Below are positions 47,627 to 61,430 of a stretch of DNA of 64,000 nt, one piece after another. The notes under the pieces are model-generated. The model saw only the letters and a list, made by a program, of their open reading frames with translations, had not been told where the DNA came from and searched no databases. How positions within the stretch are numbered: position 1 is the first letter of the stretch; every line of letters starts with the position of its first letter. The position numbers were made by a program, and so were the translations under genes. Origin of the DNA: Sinohyriopsis cumingii (taxonomy: Eukaryota > Mollusca > Bivalvia > Unionida > Unionidae); the NCBI GenBank assembly GCA_028554795.2, contig CM068832.1:85646511-85710510 (forward strand), given 5' to 3'.

Positions 47627-48237
47627 GAGGTCGGCCTGACCCTGAATCTGAATGTTTTAGTTGGCGGATGGTTCTGGCTTTTGTCTTCTACGTGAATGTA
47701 CATTTTCCACAACGGGCCTCACAACAGATGATGGTTTGCATCTTCTAGTTGAGGAGTATCCCATGTCCATCTTAAATTCTATTTATCGCGCCTCTTTGTG
47801 ATGATGTTGTTGTCTCCGGAAAAATGTTTCATTCGTTCCAGTCTTCGATTTCTTCGTTTTGAATTATTTCTTTACTTCGGTTACCTTTTAACTGGTTGCG
47901 ATCCATTTTCAAAAAGATTTCTTCATATCCGTGCTGCTTTTATGGATCATGTTTCGCCTGAACAGATGTAGGTGTACATGGATTTACTCAATTTGGCAAT
48001 TTGCGAGCTCGCTTGTTTAGCATTTCACACGCCAATGATGGGTTGTCATGTTGGTGAACTCACCGAATTATATGCACGAGGTAATGACGCAGTAAAACAT
48101 ATCCCTTTGATTTGGCTCGCTGACATGAGGAAAAATATTACCATGAACGATATAGAATAATGTGAAAGAGCATATCTGTGCCATTTGTTGTTTTCTATAA
48201 TAGAACAAACCAGAACATTATTTTAGAAAATGACATT

Positions 48238-48238
48238 T

Positions 48239-48279
<41 letters not shown>
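48238..48279. repeat. (AAT)n microsatellite
   Basis: About 13 AAT units. It could also be the tail of a minus-strand LINE, but no RT sequence adjoins it. Confidence 0.95.
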
Positions 48280-49740
48280 CATAACAATATTAAGCTTTTC
48301 TCTCAGAAATACTAACAAATAAACAAACAAATAATGTTTAGACATATCGGTATTAACAATTTTGAAACCAAGAAGTAATTTAAGACATGATCTTTTGGCC
48401 CTCAATTATACACTACACTTCTGAGCTAAATAAGTAAAATAATCGCAATTCACTGAAAACCATCTTTGTAGTGTATCATCTTTTATAAAGTTCACAAAAT
48501 CAAAATAAACAACCAAATGTTCTAAGTGATGAAATAAATACACACGACATTGTCTACAAAGCATAAAGTAATATTCTTGCAATATTACGTTATTAAATCA
48601 TGTGGATAAATCATTTCGTCTCTTAAAATCATTGATATCGCCTTGCAGAGGAGGTCGTCCATATGAATCAAATTAACACAAATTTTCATCGTTGGGAAAA
48701 GGAGACGGCCACCCAAACGGTTCTTGATCAAAGGCCGTCATCTGTGTTGATGGCATAGACTTGACCTTCTTTCCGTTGGCAATGTGGAAGTTTATCTTTA
48801 ACATACATAACATGAATACATGAATTATATACGAAATGTGGGTCAGAGGTCCTTGAAGTTCCCATATATACATTTATGTTGGGTTTTGTTTTGTTCAAAG
48901 GTAATGATAATCCATCAATTCACACATGACCTTTTCCTTGACATTGTTAAACATGAGTCGCACAATCAAAGGCAGTCTCTGTATAATATTGCTAGAGAAC
49001 TTCGATACGTTTGGTCGCTAGAGAAGTCAGTGAAAATAAGGAATTATCAATCATTTTCTAACACTTTCGCGAACTTTTCTCATCGGAAATGAGAGAATAT
49101 TCCTCTTCCAGATACTCTTCCAAATTTATATATTTTTTGTGTCTGACTTGCCATCCATGAGAATAATCTTCGGTGAAATTGTAATCTTTGCAGCAAAGTC
49201 AGTAACAAATAAGGAGAAAATATATTGTTCATGTTGTGGCCATCTTTACATCATGCAATTGTGTCTTGTTCTTGTTCTGGATTACAAACATCTTCAATTC
49301 CAAACATCTTGTACTTTGTGCTCCAACGTCTTCTTTACTGATAGTCTAAGATCGTTTGATTGGCAGAATTTTGGCAAATTCTGTATACAAGATCACGTAT
49401 ACGGTGCTGCCCAGACCGACTGTAAACTTAAGTTCAATGCTAAGTTGCCCGATTTTATAGGGTGGAAATATCCATCGTCGCTTCCTCGGTCTGGGTTGAA
49501 ATCAAAGCCTCGCAAAGTATATACACCTTCATAACCGTCTTACGAAATGTCATGGCTGCTGTTGGTTCTTAACTGTTATGTGGCTTTCAGCATTGCCAAG
49601 AAAGATCTCAAGCAATTTTCCGGGCAAAATAAGATCAAAGGGTGCGGAACAAAATGTCTATCTCTAGTGATATCTATCATGGTCATTCTATAACCACCTG
49701 AAGGAAACTGCAGCGAAACATCACTCGAAAAAGCCTTGTT
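48280..49740. other. AT-rich DNA, no gene supported
   Basis: The plus-strand frame 49139-49534 has coding-like composition and two CxxC pairs (CSCCG, CTLC) but starts without ATG and matches no family I know. It may be a diverged exon or repeat remnant. Confidence 0.3.
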
Positions 49741-50430
49741 GCGCAAACTGGCAGGCTCAACCTGGAGCGCTAGTGCTTATACACTCAAGATATTTGCACT
49801 GGGCCTATATTATTCGACAGCCGAGTATTGTGTTCCTACCTGGGATCGATCATCACACATTATGTTAATTTATGTCCAGCTCAACACTACGTTCTAATCT
49901 GTTACCATGGCGGTAATCAGCAACATTCATCCTCTACATCTGCGTAGCCTGGAAGCAACCACAAAAGTGCTGACTAAGGTCTATGGCAGTGAGAAACTTC
50001 CACTGTACAGGGATATCACCTCACATGTAGCAGCTCGATTGAATTTAAGACGCCCAATCTGGTTAAGACCGTTGCCGGAGGATATGACAGCTTTTTCGGC
50101 ATGGAGTGTCGAGTGGTCTTCAAAAGATGTTGTAAACCACTTCCTCGTAGCTGAGCAATATGTCTGCCCAACCGGCTTCAATCTTCCATTTCATTTGTGC
50201 ACAACTCCGAACCACTTTCGGACAGGACGGGGTCGTTGAGCAGTCAACTTAACCCGATGGAACCAGGCCACTATCTCTTCATGTTGCTGTGCAGCTCTTC
50301 ATAGCAGGTCACGCACTATGAACAACTGTCCACTGAAAAAATTCCCCGGTTGACTCCAGGCTCTGCACATTGCCGACGATGACGTTGTTAAATAGCTGAG
50401 CAGGAACGGCACACGATAATAATAATAATA
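49741..50430 (+). pseudogene. Non-LTR retrotransposon RT C-terminal relic with TAA tail
   Basis: Broken frames spell the thumb and C-terminal part of a LINE RT: KLAGSTWSASAYTLK near 49745, EYCVPTWDRSSH near 49825, a stop, then VISNIHPLHLRSLEATTK (from 49907), W-P-FNLPFHL-TTPNHFRTGRGR to 50239, and after frame changes TMNNCPLKKFPG and HIADDDVVK near 50310-50390. It ends in ATAATAATAAT at 50416-50430, a typical LINE tail. The catalytic palm is absent from this copy. The open stretch 49907-50239 is part of this relic, not a separate gene. Confidence 0.8.
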
Positions 50431-51835
50431 CACAAAAGTGCTCGAACTAGAAAGGAATAGTATCGATGGGCCTGTTGAGGTGTCAAGTGGTGATAATTGC
50501 AAAGAATAGACGTTTAGGTAGCTGTTCAAGTTAATCATGATATTCGATCTTTGGTCAGAGTCTGCAATCACGAAGGCTTTCACTTCTTCTCACCGTATTG
50601 GATATGTAGTTTGACAGATGTTGTTTCCCACTTTAGGTTAGACTTCGACACGAAGTAAGTAAAGTTGAACTTCTTCGAAAATGTGTGGTCATTTGCACTG
50701 TCCATCAAATGGTGCATGGAACTATATAGAGTTCGTCTAAGGCGTACGTCACTTCAATCCGACAAATGTATGTGATCCAACCATATGACCAAATGTCTAA
50801 ATGCAAACGATATACCAGTTTTCATAACTGCATCCTTGCCAGCTTCCAAAAGTGTTCTCTGATCAAAATCTACAATCAACGAAGTATTGTTGAACGTGTG
50901 CGGTGTATCCGGTTTCTATATCAAGGAAACATCCATATGTGTATTCTTGGTTTTTCTCGATGCGACATGTTATATTCCAAATATAATTGGTATGGGTAAT
51001 TATTCATGCTCTGCAGACTAGTTTGGTATTTAAATAAAGTAAAGCTCTATTTCCCTGAACAAACAGTGCATTAAATTGGAGCCCATAGCTAATGGACTGG
51101 TGTTGTCCACTCTGATAACTTTAACTTTCCGGTACAAGTGACTTCCATTCTGATTCACGTAATCTTCGGTCTGGCCTGGTTTCAAATTTAAAAAGGACTG
51201 AGGCAGCTGTAGACAAATCAGGGTATTAATCTACCCATTGGGATTATTCCATTGATACCATGGTCAGTGGCATGTCAAACATATCAAATTCTGAATTGAA
51301 ACATTGGCAAGAATCCGGGTGCATAACATCGATGCATATGAGAGTGTGTTATGTATTATATTCCCAAACACGTTCTTTCATATTTATTTGAAAACGTTCC
51401 ACGACACTGATTTTTGTTACAGGATTTTCGTTGTTGAAAAATAAATGTGTCTCCTTTTTTGTACAGGTTTGTTAACAAAATCGGTGTGATTGTCTGTTTG
51501 AGAAGGATTGAGAGACGTCGACATTGTTTCAAAAGCAGTATTAAGTTCGTAATAACTCTGAACTTGATTTAAAAGTCCATTGAAATTACTTAAGTTGATT
51601 TTGACAGTAGTAACTTATTTTTCAGCTGCTGATATCTCAGCACAGTAAGCTGCATTAAGTCTGGTTGTAGTGATGCAAAGTGCAATATATATCGGCACGT
51701 GAAGGTCTTTTGGGTTTGGTTAAAGAAGTCTGAAACATTTGTCTTAGATACTTTATCTCCAAAATTTATTGTAGCGAACCTGGTTTTGTTTTCACTCCCC
51801 TGTCTTCCACATTTCAAATGTGTATTGTACTCTGA
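50431..51835. other. No gene seen
   Basis: The composition is mixed, with no motif on either strand. Confidence 0.45.
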
Positions 51836-51948
51836 TTTTGTTCTTTTTCGTCTTCCTCTTGTTCATCATCTTTTTTTTCTTGTTCTTCTTCTTGTTCTTC
51901 TTCTTGTTCTTCTTGTTCTTCTTGTTCTTGTTCTTCTCGCTTTATTCA
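51836..51948. repeat. Polypyrimidine TTCTTG-type tract
   Basis: Imperfect TTCTTGTTC and TTCTTCTTG repeats. The complementary strand is a purine tract able to form triplex DNA. Confidence 0.9.
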
Positions 51949-52208
51949 TTCATCGTCTTGTTGTTGAATACCTAGTTTTCTGTCTTTCTGAAATTGTCAA
52001 AACCTCTACAAGTCGTACTTCTGTCTCTTTTGTAAATGATCCACAAGTGTTAACGACGAAGAAGAGGATGACAGAAAATGAGCTAAAGCCAAACTAATAT
52101 TACCCTTTTCTACAAAAGCAATACTGATTGCAATGGCATTAGCAGTCATTGTACTATCATCCTGGGTATACGAACCAGGCGTACCCAAATACTATTGGGT
52201 TCAGTATT

Positions 52209-52472
52209 TCAGAACATGTATATGGTACTTAAACTGTGCTGCACTGGCAATACGTCAGGAACGCTGGTGCGTCTATATTCTGAACGTGACGTTAATGCTC
52301 CACCCTCTTCTGCTTGGAAAAGGAACCTCAGGTCAGAAGGAATGTCTTCCACTCGTTTGAATTCGTGGAAAAATTCAATAGGTTTAGATGCCGTCGTAGC
52401 TGTAAACACACATATATTGTCTCTTTGTAAGATGTGTACTACGATAGACTCTCCTAGGATTTTTTCAAACAT
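52209..52472 (-). other. Coding-like orphan frame
   Basis: This 87-codon minus-strand frame has balanced amino-acid composition and higher GC than its surroundings, with segments VVHILQRDNICVFTATTA and FHEFKRVEDIPSDLRFLFQ. I recognise no domain. An opposing frame of similar length (52195-52515) exists, so it may be chance. No splice signals are firm. Confidence 0.25.
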
Positions 52473-52515
52473 GTTATCTAACTCGGAATACCTAGTCTAT
52501 GGGAATGTATCATGA

Positions 52516-53560
52516 ATCATCAACGGGATTATGGACACGGCGATATGGTAGAGATGAGTGTATGCGCGAAAACGTTTGAGAAAAGGAAGAGCAGCGAAGA
52601 GGTGAGTAACTTGGGTTAACAATTCTAAGGGCCGTTTTTAGGAACACATAGATTTTTAGAAATAGAGATACTATACCTTATTTTCAAGATACTTGTGTTT
52701 AAGTTTGTGTTTGCATATGTGTATTTTGTTGACCACTAAAACTACCGTCTCTCCTTTTGTGAGAATGTTTGTTATGTGCGCACATGGTAGGTAGGTTATA
52801 AACACTTGTTGCCCTTGGGTGGGTAGGGGTATAGCAATGTATCTATAAGCCCTGGTACTTGATATGTATGTATGATTGCATGTTTACGTGAAATTGGTTG
52901 TCAGTAAGTACTCTTACCCTTTTGTATGATTGACAGTGAGCGTGTGTGTTTGTTTGGACTTTAAATCAAAATGTTAACAATACGTTTTCCAATATTTCAA
53001 ATTTTGCCGACCCTTTCTCCATTAACCATTTTAATATCACCATAATTTTTAGAATACATAAACGTGGGACAATTTTTCCTTTAATAGTTTAGCATTACCC
53101 ATTATATTTTGACATTGATCCTGGAAAAACGTTGACTCAGTAATACCTTACCCGTGTTAAACATGCACAAAGTTATCGTTGATCAAATGGTGTCATCCAC
53201 ATGTCAGTCTATGGCGCTTATTAAATCTTACTAACACAAAATAGCAGATACAGCTACTACCACAGTTTATACAAAAGTGTGAGTTCTATAACATGCTGGG
53301 GATGTTAATGTAAATTCTTTAGTTCACTCTTACCATGCTTCAACATCTGACCTGAAAAAGGTAATATTAAAATGTTTAAACCAGTTACAGAGGATAAGTA
53401 CGTATCGTTGCTGGTAAAATGCAGATGAATACATACTTACACATTTACATTCTACCGGAATACAAAGTCCTTAATTTAAATGAAATTACAAATTGGTAAA
53501 TACATATAATTTAACGAAAAAGCAGTCGAAATGCAAGAAAGGCCTATTCGTAGTGAAAAA
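52516..53560. other. AT-rich DNA, no gene seen
   Basis: Nothing recognised. Confidence 0.5.
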
Positions 53561-53600
53561 TAGATAGATCGATAGACAGATACATAGATAAATAGAAAAA

Positions 53601-53643
<43 letters not shown>

Positions 53644-53694
53644 TATAGATAGATAGATAAACAGATGGATGGATGGATGAATGGATGAATGTAT

Positions 53695-53783
<89 letters not shown>
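53561..53783. repeat. Compound microsatellite cluster
   Basis: GATA-type repeat (53561-53600), (TA)n (53602-53640), GATA/GATG repeats (53641-53690), (TA)n (53697-53750), then (AG)n (53751-53783). Confidence 0.95.
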
Positions 53784-53785
<2 letters not shown>

Positions 53786-54544
53786 TGGTTTATATTTTAC
53801 AATGAAATTGATTTTAATGCATAAAAACTTTTATTGAACAGGAAGCTCCCAATTTAACTTGATTACATTTTAAATGCCAGGTTGAAATGGAACATATATT
53901 ATATTAGGAAGAGATAACTGAAACGTACATTTACTCTAAAATATTTTAAAATCTTTTCGTTAGAAATAAAAAATATACAGTTACTAAAAGAGAGCTAAAT
54001 TTACACACCAGTCGATAAAGTTTTTTCTTGATGCAACTATAGATTTATTAAATGAAAATTTTTCTGATTAACTACATCTAAAGTGGTTTTAATTCTAAGG
54101 TACATGAAATTGTATTAACAATATTTGAAACATTTAGCAAAAAGATAACTACGACGCATTCAAGCGCATATAATAGTTTCAATGGGTGGACAGATTTTTG
54201 TATCAAATTGCACTCGCATTCATAAGGACTAAACCTATATGTCGCATCTACAGTTAATGAGGGTTTTCTTCAGAGGTTTTCCTTTAATCAAGACAATCTA
54301 TATACAAATCAATATCTACTAAATCTAAAATTTATATTTCCAACGCAGACATGTCAATCAATCATAGGCTAACATACTTTCCATTACAATTTCTTGTTGT
54401 TTGTGTCTTATTGTCGCTGCTTTTGCAATTTTATCATTTTTTTCACACCAGGATACGTGCCATGTATCTAGTGGAATAAGAACCCGGGAAATTCCAGATA
54501 AAGAACAATCGACCAACGAGGAGCTACTTACAAGCTTTTGCACA
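53784..54544. other. AT-rich DNA, no gene seen
   Basis: Nothing recognised. The last 120 bases may be the body of the SINE at 54545. Confidence 0.4.
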
Positions 54545-54655
54545 TGTCAACAATGACCGAGTCCGAGACTCGAACCCACTCAGATAGAAGAGATGGTCGT
54601 GGCTGCTAAAGGCCAGCTCTTTAGACCATTCGACAGTCGCGGACCCGCATTATAC
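54545..54655 (-). mobile_element. tRNA-derived SINE head, Leu/Ser-like
   Basis: On the minus strand an A-box-like AATGGTCTAAAGAGC (near 54632-54617) and a perfect B box GGTTCGAGTC (54576-54567) are spaced about 45 bases apart, as in tRNAs with a long variable arm. The rest continues as a non-tRNA body toward 54420. The head differs from the other SINEs in this window, so this is another family. An aged tRNA pseudogene is the alternative. Confidence 0.6.
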
Positions 54656-57600
54656 TTTGCAATATAACTAAATCGTCACAGGGTCATGGAATATGGATCC
54701 TGAGAGAAAATGAGCCAAAGTTTCATTCATTCTATTTTAGAAATTGTAATGGGTGGATGAGATATATGTATTTCAAGTAAACTGTATACAAACCATAATA
54801 ATTCAAATATGACTCTCATATTTTCTGTTTCCATTTCTACATTGGGCTTATAATAGACTCGAAGATGACACTCTTCAAATACCGATGGACGAACGGAGGG
54901 TTTCTGTAAAAATAATGAAGCAACGAGGGACATAATGAATGCTAAAATGGAACCATTATAACCAACTAAATTTAGATTTGTTCGAGGTTGTAATCGTGTC
55001 ATTGTGAAACTAGGCTGCATATATGTCTTTATCAATCATACACACGCACACTTACACAAAAATAACATAGCAAAGAATATGACAAAATGCAGATATATTA
55101 TATTTGTAGCTACATTGTTATTGACTCATATAACCATGGAGGCCACAAGCAATATCGCATGAAAAGTAAAGAAAAAATATCCAGCATTTTGTTTACGATG
55201 AACGCTTTCTCCTACGACAAAAAAATAGTAATCATAATCTAACAAACTTTAATAATCGTATAAGCCAAATATCTCATTAATAAGAGCGTATCAGATCAAT
55301 CAGAATTTTCTTAAGACTAAGACCTTCCCAAAAATGATGAAGACAAAAAGACACATACAAATCGCAAAGAAAGGGTACTAAACAATTATAGTTAGAAACA
55401 AATGCCTCTTATTGCTCGACTGTGAGTATGACATAACGAGCTGGTTTGGTTTACGTGAGACGTGTACGTCTGATCAGTCTAATTTGAAATAGGAACTGTG
55501 TGAAACCCAAGTCAAAGATATCAGTTGGGTTTGATTCATCGGGCTTGCCCGCGCTTCTACACTGTATCTACATGTCTCATACATTCAAAGGTGTAGCTAC
55601 AGTACTGCATCAGTTAGTGCGATCATGTGCGGGATATCCCCAATGCTCAGGGTACATGTTAACCTTTCTCAAGGCTGGCTTTAAGGAATCTTGGAAGCGT
55701 TCCTTTGGAATTGATTGTAATCGCTTTCTCTCCGTTTGAAAAGGAACACAAGATGGCGATAGCAGATCCTGAAGAAAACCTGAAAGTGAACTTCTGTGCA
55801 CGAGGAAAGATTCCATTCTGAACCTTATACTGTGTGATCATAAACATTTTGAATCATCTTTTCAGAACCTTATCGATTTCTTCTTGATGGCCTTAGTGTT
55901 TTGTGGTTCAGGACTACCGGACACTACCTGTAGTTTAACTTAATTGCCACGTTGGTTGGAGAACAGAGCGGCATAGCAAAGCCTGCAATGTGAACAATGC
56001 TTGATTTAGCTTATAAGGTCGGTCGCCTTGAGCTCACGTTCTGCAATGCTAATATCTTTCCTGGCCGCATGTTGGGGAAATGATTCTCAGCGTCTTTATC
56101 TGCTATGTATGCACTTGTAATGATTATGGTAATCACCCACCCACTTGTGCATGTTATACTATAAGTTTTAACCCATTGACTACCGTAGACGAAAGCCTTG
56201 GCGGCAATGGTAACCGAGATACGTCGGCGATTTGTATGGACGGCGTCAAATCGTACGATATCGGCCAGAGTGGTCTGTGAGGGATGTTTGAAACGTAATT
56301 GCAATGCGCATACAATCCTCTTTGTGATATAATAATATTGTAAGAATTTAGGCTTTTTGCGCTTCTTTGTAAATTTATTCCTTTGTCTCACTTTAACTGT
56401 TCAAAAGCATTTATAGTAGGCAGACTTAATTACTGACAGGCATCTCTTGATTGCTTATTCAAAACTACATTCTAATGCAATCTTTTTCAAATTAGCTTTA
56501 GTAAATATTCACAGGTGTTCGCGTTATTAATCGGAATAGTTCAGCATTGTCGCTAAAGTAATTATGCGACTTGACCCCGATGGTTTGTAGCCAGCATGAG
56601 CGAGTACCGTTTCCAATTCGTAATGCTAGCAAGTGAGATTTGCAATATTTTTACTGACATGTTCTTCTGCATTAATTCACGACGCATCTGCACTTATCGC
56701 GCCCTAATACAACGGAATTGGGGTTTCTTGTTGATTATTCCTGGTCTTGTGGGGTTCTTCTTCTCAATTGTCATTGATTGGTCTCCTTTTGTACAAAAGA
56801 TGCATCGTGGCGGATATTCCAGGCGATAGGTTAAAATTTTACGGAATCGATCTAGCGTGACATTATAATTTTGCGTATAGTATTTTGAAAATATAATGTT
56901 TATATATTTAATTTGGTGTTGAAGAGATCGGCTCGATTTGATTTGAAAATGGCTTCAGAAATATTCAGCCTTTAAATACACAGCTCTGCTTAAGCGGCTT
57001 TGTATATGAATGTATACTGTCTACATATGGTGGCTGTGTATCCATTTGTTTTTGGTCAAAGGAATTATCGAATTACATTGTCTTTGGGGATCTTGCAGTC
57101 GTAACTCTCATTGAGCGACTAAGTGAACATCAACGAATTAATGATGCATTTACAAGACTCTTGTTATATTCTTCGTCATGTTTACGGCGAGATCCGTTCA
57201 AAGCGATCCAAAGCTTCATTAATCTATCAAGATGTTTTGGATAGAACTTCAAAAGAGTTATATATCATCTTTTCGAACTCTTTAACGCTCTGAATAAATT
57301 GAGCAAACACGCGATTTGACCTATTATGTTAGAGCATGACTGCATCATTTTCGTTCATCAAACACATACGTAACATTCTTTTGCGATACTGTACGAATCT
57401 CAAGTTAGTACAAATGGCGACATTACATATAATCGCTGTAATTATTTAATGTAATATTCTCACACATTGTGAAATTGTCAATGTATTTCTTTGAGATTAT
57501 ATAAAAGCTGATATCTTACTGTGTTACACGTGCGTTGTTACTGTACTCAGGTGTGTCCATTGCATTACTTGTCAAAACAGTATTCGGGTATAATGCTGTA

Positions 57601-59861
57601 CGGTGTAGGGCAATGAACGGTCAATATCAAACTTGACGTTCAACGCCGTGCACAACTCAACTCAAGATAAACCGTTGAATCGATTAATAAATGATACAAG
57701 TTTCTCTGGGCTTAATTGAAAGTTGAAATGTCTCGAGGAAGTGCAGAACGTTAACGGTTGTACAGCGTAGAAAATGTAACAGGTAGGATACCACAAAACT
57801 TGTATAAAGACTTAAAGAAAATCAGTCCTTGTGCCGAAGGAACAATGAATCCATTTTAGAATTGCCATTGATCGATGTTATACTCTGTCAATATCCGTGA
57901 TGTTTATGGTGTAAATGGCTGCTTCTGAAAGAATATTAGCTTTCGTGTCTCGTTCAATCAATGTTAATGTTTGCATACGTGATGATACACGTTTTTAATT
58001 CATTGCTATGTCTAGTATTGCAATTCTGTATTTCAAATCATTAAACACCAACACGTTGGAGTATTATTTGATAATTAAAGGCACAATAAATTTCAATATC
58101 TCAATTTAGTCGTTCCGCAGAATATCATCACATCTTGTGAGACAGCATACTGATATATTCGGAATTCCAATGCTATAGACGTATCAATACAGAAGAGAAA
58201 CACTATTGCTGAGTGCGCGCAAACCGGTGTCCCTAGCACACTATCAAAGACAGCATTAACGTGGGCTAATGGAGGTAGTTTAGGTCAAACGTGTGGGCCG
58301 CGATTGGGTTTCATCTGGCTGGGGTTTGGAACCACGCGAATTAAATTTGTTGAAATATATTGGCGGCCACTCGCGAGTGCGGTCCGGACCCGGAGATGGG
58401 TGTCCGCGGAAAATTACCACTCTGCACTCTCGAGCGAAAGTAGGGTAAATTGATTGGGCAATGAAGGCTGGCACCTTAAATAGTTACTGTGGTATAGACG
58501 TACATGTTTTTTCTAATTCAGTCATTGTTCTGTATTTGTTACATACTGCTGATCGGTGATGCGTTCTTTTCATTAAGTAAAAATATTTGCCATGATCCGT
58601 TTTATAGAGGAAATATCTACTAGTAGCTAAGACTCACGTGTAATGCGTGGGATCGTGTTTTCCAGGTAACACTAGTTTATTACTCTGTCGTTAGCCTGAG
58701 TGAATCTGAAATGTATCTCGACAAAGTTCTTACTTTCATCGTACGATGTCCTCAACCCTACAAATCGAACGATATTATTACTCTAACATCCTTTGAAAAG
58801 TTCGTATGATTCATCTAGTGTGGTCGTGGACTGGATGCTAATTGGGAATCATCCTTAGATAGTTTCAATTCCATAGCATCACTAGGTTGATAAAAAGTAT
58901 GTATAAACATTACCAACTTGTTCTCGAATACAAAATAACGACGAAGTTTCTTTCTGTACTGCACGTTATCGCTGGTTATACTATGGAGTTTATGGAACAA
59001 CTTCTTGCATCCAGTCAAAATAAAATAGCAGCTCGTTCATTCAAATTATCGTTTGAACAACCATGATCATAACAGACAAAACAAAATTCAAAAAATACGT
59101 CGACCTTTCCATTATTATGTTCGCCAGAAAAGAACGGTAGACGTTAAGAAAAACTAGATACAGATATATCCGATCTATTTTAACCCACGTATAGCAAGCG
59201 AATATGTATATATAAGTTAAGCGACTACCAACAATTAAAACCGGGCATGTGGGAAATCTGCTGACAAATTGGACATGATACGTGTGTGACACAATTAACT
59301 TCGGCATGTATGGCGGGACGTGGTTGGTATAAATTAAGCAGTTCAGCTCAACTCCGTATCACGACATTTGTTACGGCTAAGTCAAGAAATATAATGCAAC
59401 TTTAAATCAAATAATATGATCCACATGCAGGAATAGGAACATGTTACAAGGATAATTAGTCGTGTATCGGAGAAGTACTACGCGAAAGCTTAGATATTTC
59501 ACTGTTCGAGTTATTATACGGTACGGCAATATGCATTCCTTTGCGTTGACGAGGAAGTAAAGAAATGAATAGTTTGTCATTCAACATTGAAATAGTGTCC
59601 ATATATTTCTAAATCTATATCGCGCCTAAGCGATGCTATCATACATCAATAGCTGACGATCACTGCACGTTTACTTATTCGACACGTTCATCACGGATAT
59701 TGACAGAGTATAACACGTTTGGTATACTATGTCTAACCTGATATATCCATCATGACACAATCTAAGGTTTTGGAGCCGTTTCTAGACCAAACCCCCCCCC
59801 ACACAGGTATGACGATTTCTTTAATTAGTACTATTTTGAGGCAAATTTGATCAAATATATC

Positions 59862-59864
<3 letters not shown>
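54656..59864. other. Long stretch without recognised genes
   Basis: GC-richer islands occur near 55500-56280, 56580-56830 and 58250-58450, the last with the palindrome CACTCGCGAGTG near 58369. Their open frames have no motifs. Regulatory islands or diverged exons are possible; I see no support for either. Confidence 0.35.

Positions 59865-59919
<55 letters not shown>
59865..59919. repeat. (TA)n microsatellite
   Basis: About 27 TA units. Confidence 0.98.
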
Positions 59920-59921
<2 letters not shown>

Positions 59922-60440
59922 CATTGTCAAATAAACCAGCAATGTTCATGCACTTCCCCTAATAGGAACGATTCACACACAGTTTTGGAACGTTCTACCA
60001 GTCCATCTTTGCTTTCAGGGAAATGCTAGCCAACGGCATATTTGGGCGCTTTGGGCATTGCGATAACTTTTGTATGGCATCCTTATAGCTACAGTGAAAG
60101 TTTAGAAAGACTGGGGAATTATTGCTTTAGCAAGGTGTAGTCGGCATATATTTTCAGGTGTTGAGATTCGGCTCACGCCATGTCATCACGTAGGTCAACG
60201 TAATTGTGTGTTTTAACATTTTAACGTAGCATGGTACTAACGGATCAACAATATGTTGATAAAATATGCTGATACATCCATATATCAATTATATATGTGG
60301 ATGATGTTTATATAATTGTACCATCAGAAATTGATATTACTTTGATAATTTGTTGATTAAATTTACTCAATGAAAAACAATACCGTTTTCTCAAATCCGT
60401 TGCTGGACATTTGAACTTTGTAGAGATGATTCAGCGTTTT

Positions 60441-60527
60441 CATAAGTATGTATGTCTGTATGTATGTAAGTACGCACGCTCGCTCGCACGCACGCACGCA
60501 CGCACGCACGTATGTATGTATGTATGT
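60441..60527. repeat. Compound tetranucleotide repeat (TATG)n-(CGCA)n-(TATG)n
   Basis: TATG-type repeats, then CTCG/CACG repeats, then TATG repeats again. Open frames rich in Ala-Arg-Thr-His and Val-Cys-Met-Tyr arise on both strands from it. Confidence 0.95.
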
Positions 60528-61378
60528 GTACCTTGCATGCATCACAATCTGCAAGTCTTTTTCCCGTCTTTTTGTCATCTTTGCTGTAAAAGTAGAACTG
60601 ATCGATAGGGTCCTCTATCCCAAAACCGTAGTTGAACACCACTTCCTGAATGATGCATAGATAGCAATACATAGTGTGAAAAAGAATAATGAAAAAAGTT
60701 TGATGAAATATGATGTAAAGAGTAAATAATAGCCCGTGGGACCTTCGATTGTTTGTTATAAATACATTGAAAAGTGGATTTGGTGTCTTACACCAACTTT
60801 CTTAATTATATGACTTTTGAATATATCAAGATTTTTACATCTTCATAAAAGTATGCCATACATTGTTTCTTGATGGAATGTCATGAGAAATGCCTGAACA
60901 CAATGTGAATCATCTTATTATAATGTTAATCGAGAATTGTGTTTGCACGAAAATGGTGAATGCAGTATGACAAAATTGCGTTATAGTTTGCAGTTTATAT
61001 TTTTTTAAACTGCCAAAAGAAGAGAAATAAATTCACCGACTTGTCATCCAATATTGGAGAGTTTATGAAGCAACACTTAACTTTGTAGCAGTACTGATGA
61101 ATGTAACAAAAATTCTTTCTTACAATAAGCATAACCGCTGCTAGCAAATGCTGTTTACCTCTATGGTATGCTACATATATTGAAATGTTTCAGTGACTAA
61201 GCAATACATATTTGACGCACGCCACAGCGACAGCCAAAGTCAAGTCATTTGTAGGTCTGTCAAATGTCTTAGTTGAAGAACCCTACATGTCGCATGATAA
61301 GAATTATGCATGACTTAATACTGATCAAATACAGAACATATCTTCAATAGCATACGTGACAGTTGTGTAGTAAGTACA

Positions 61379-61379
61379 T

Positions 61380-61428
<49 letters not shown>
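61379..61428. repeat. (TA)n-(GT)n microsatellite
   Basis: About 11 TA units followed by 14 GT units. Confidence 0.98.

Positions 61429-61430
<2 letters not shown>

Noticed and set aside
47380..47748. Open frames of alternating Ile-Tyr on both strands
   Set aside because: They are translations of the (AT)n microsatellite; the same holds near 59847-60029.
49907..50239. Independent 110-residue host gene
   Set aside because: It continues an RT C-terminal region upstream and downstream in other frames and is part of a LINE relic.
60363..60672. Four overlapping frames rich in Ala-Arg-Thr-His or Val-Cys-Met
   Set aside because: All derive from the tetranucleotide repeat.
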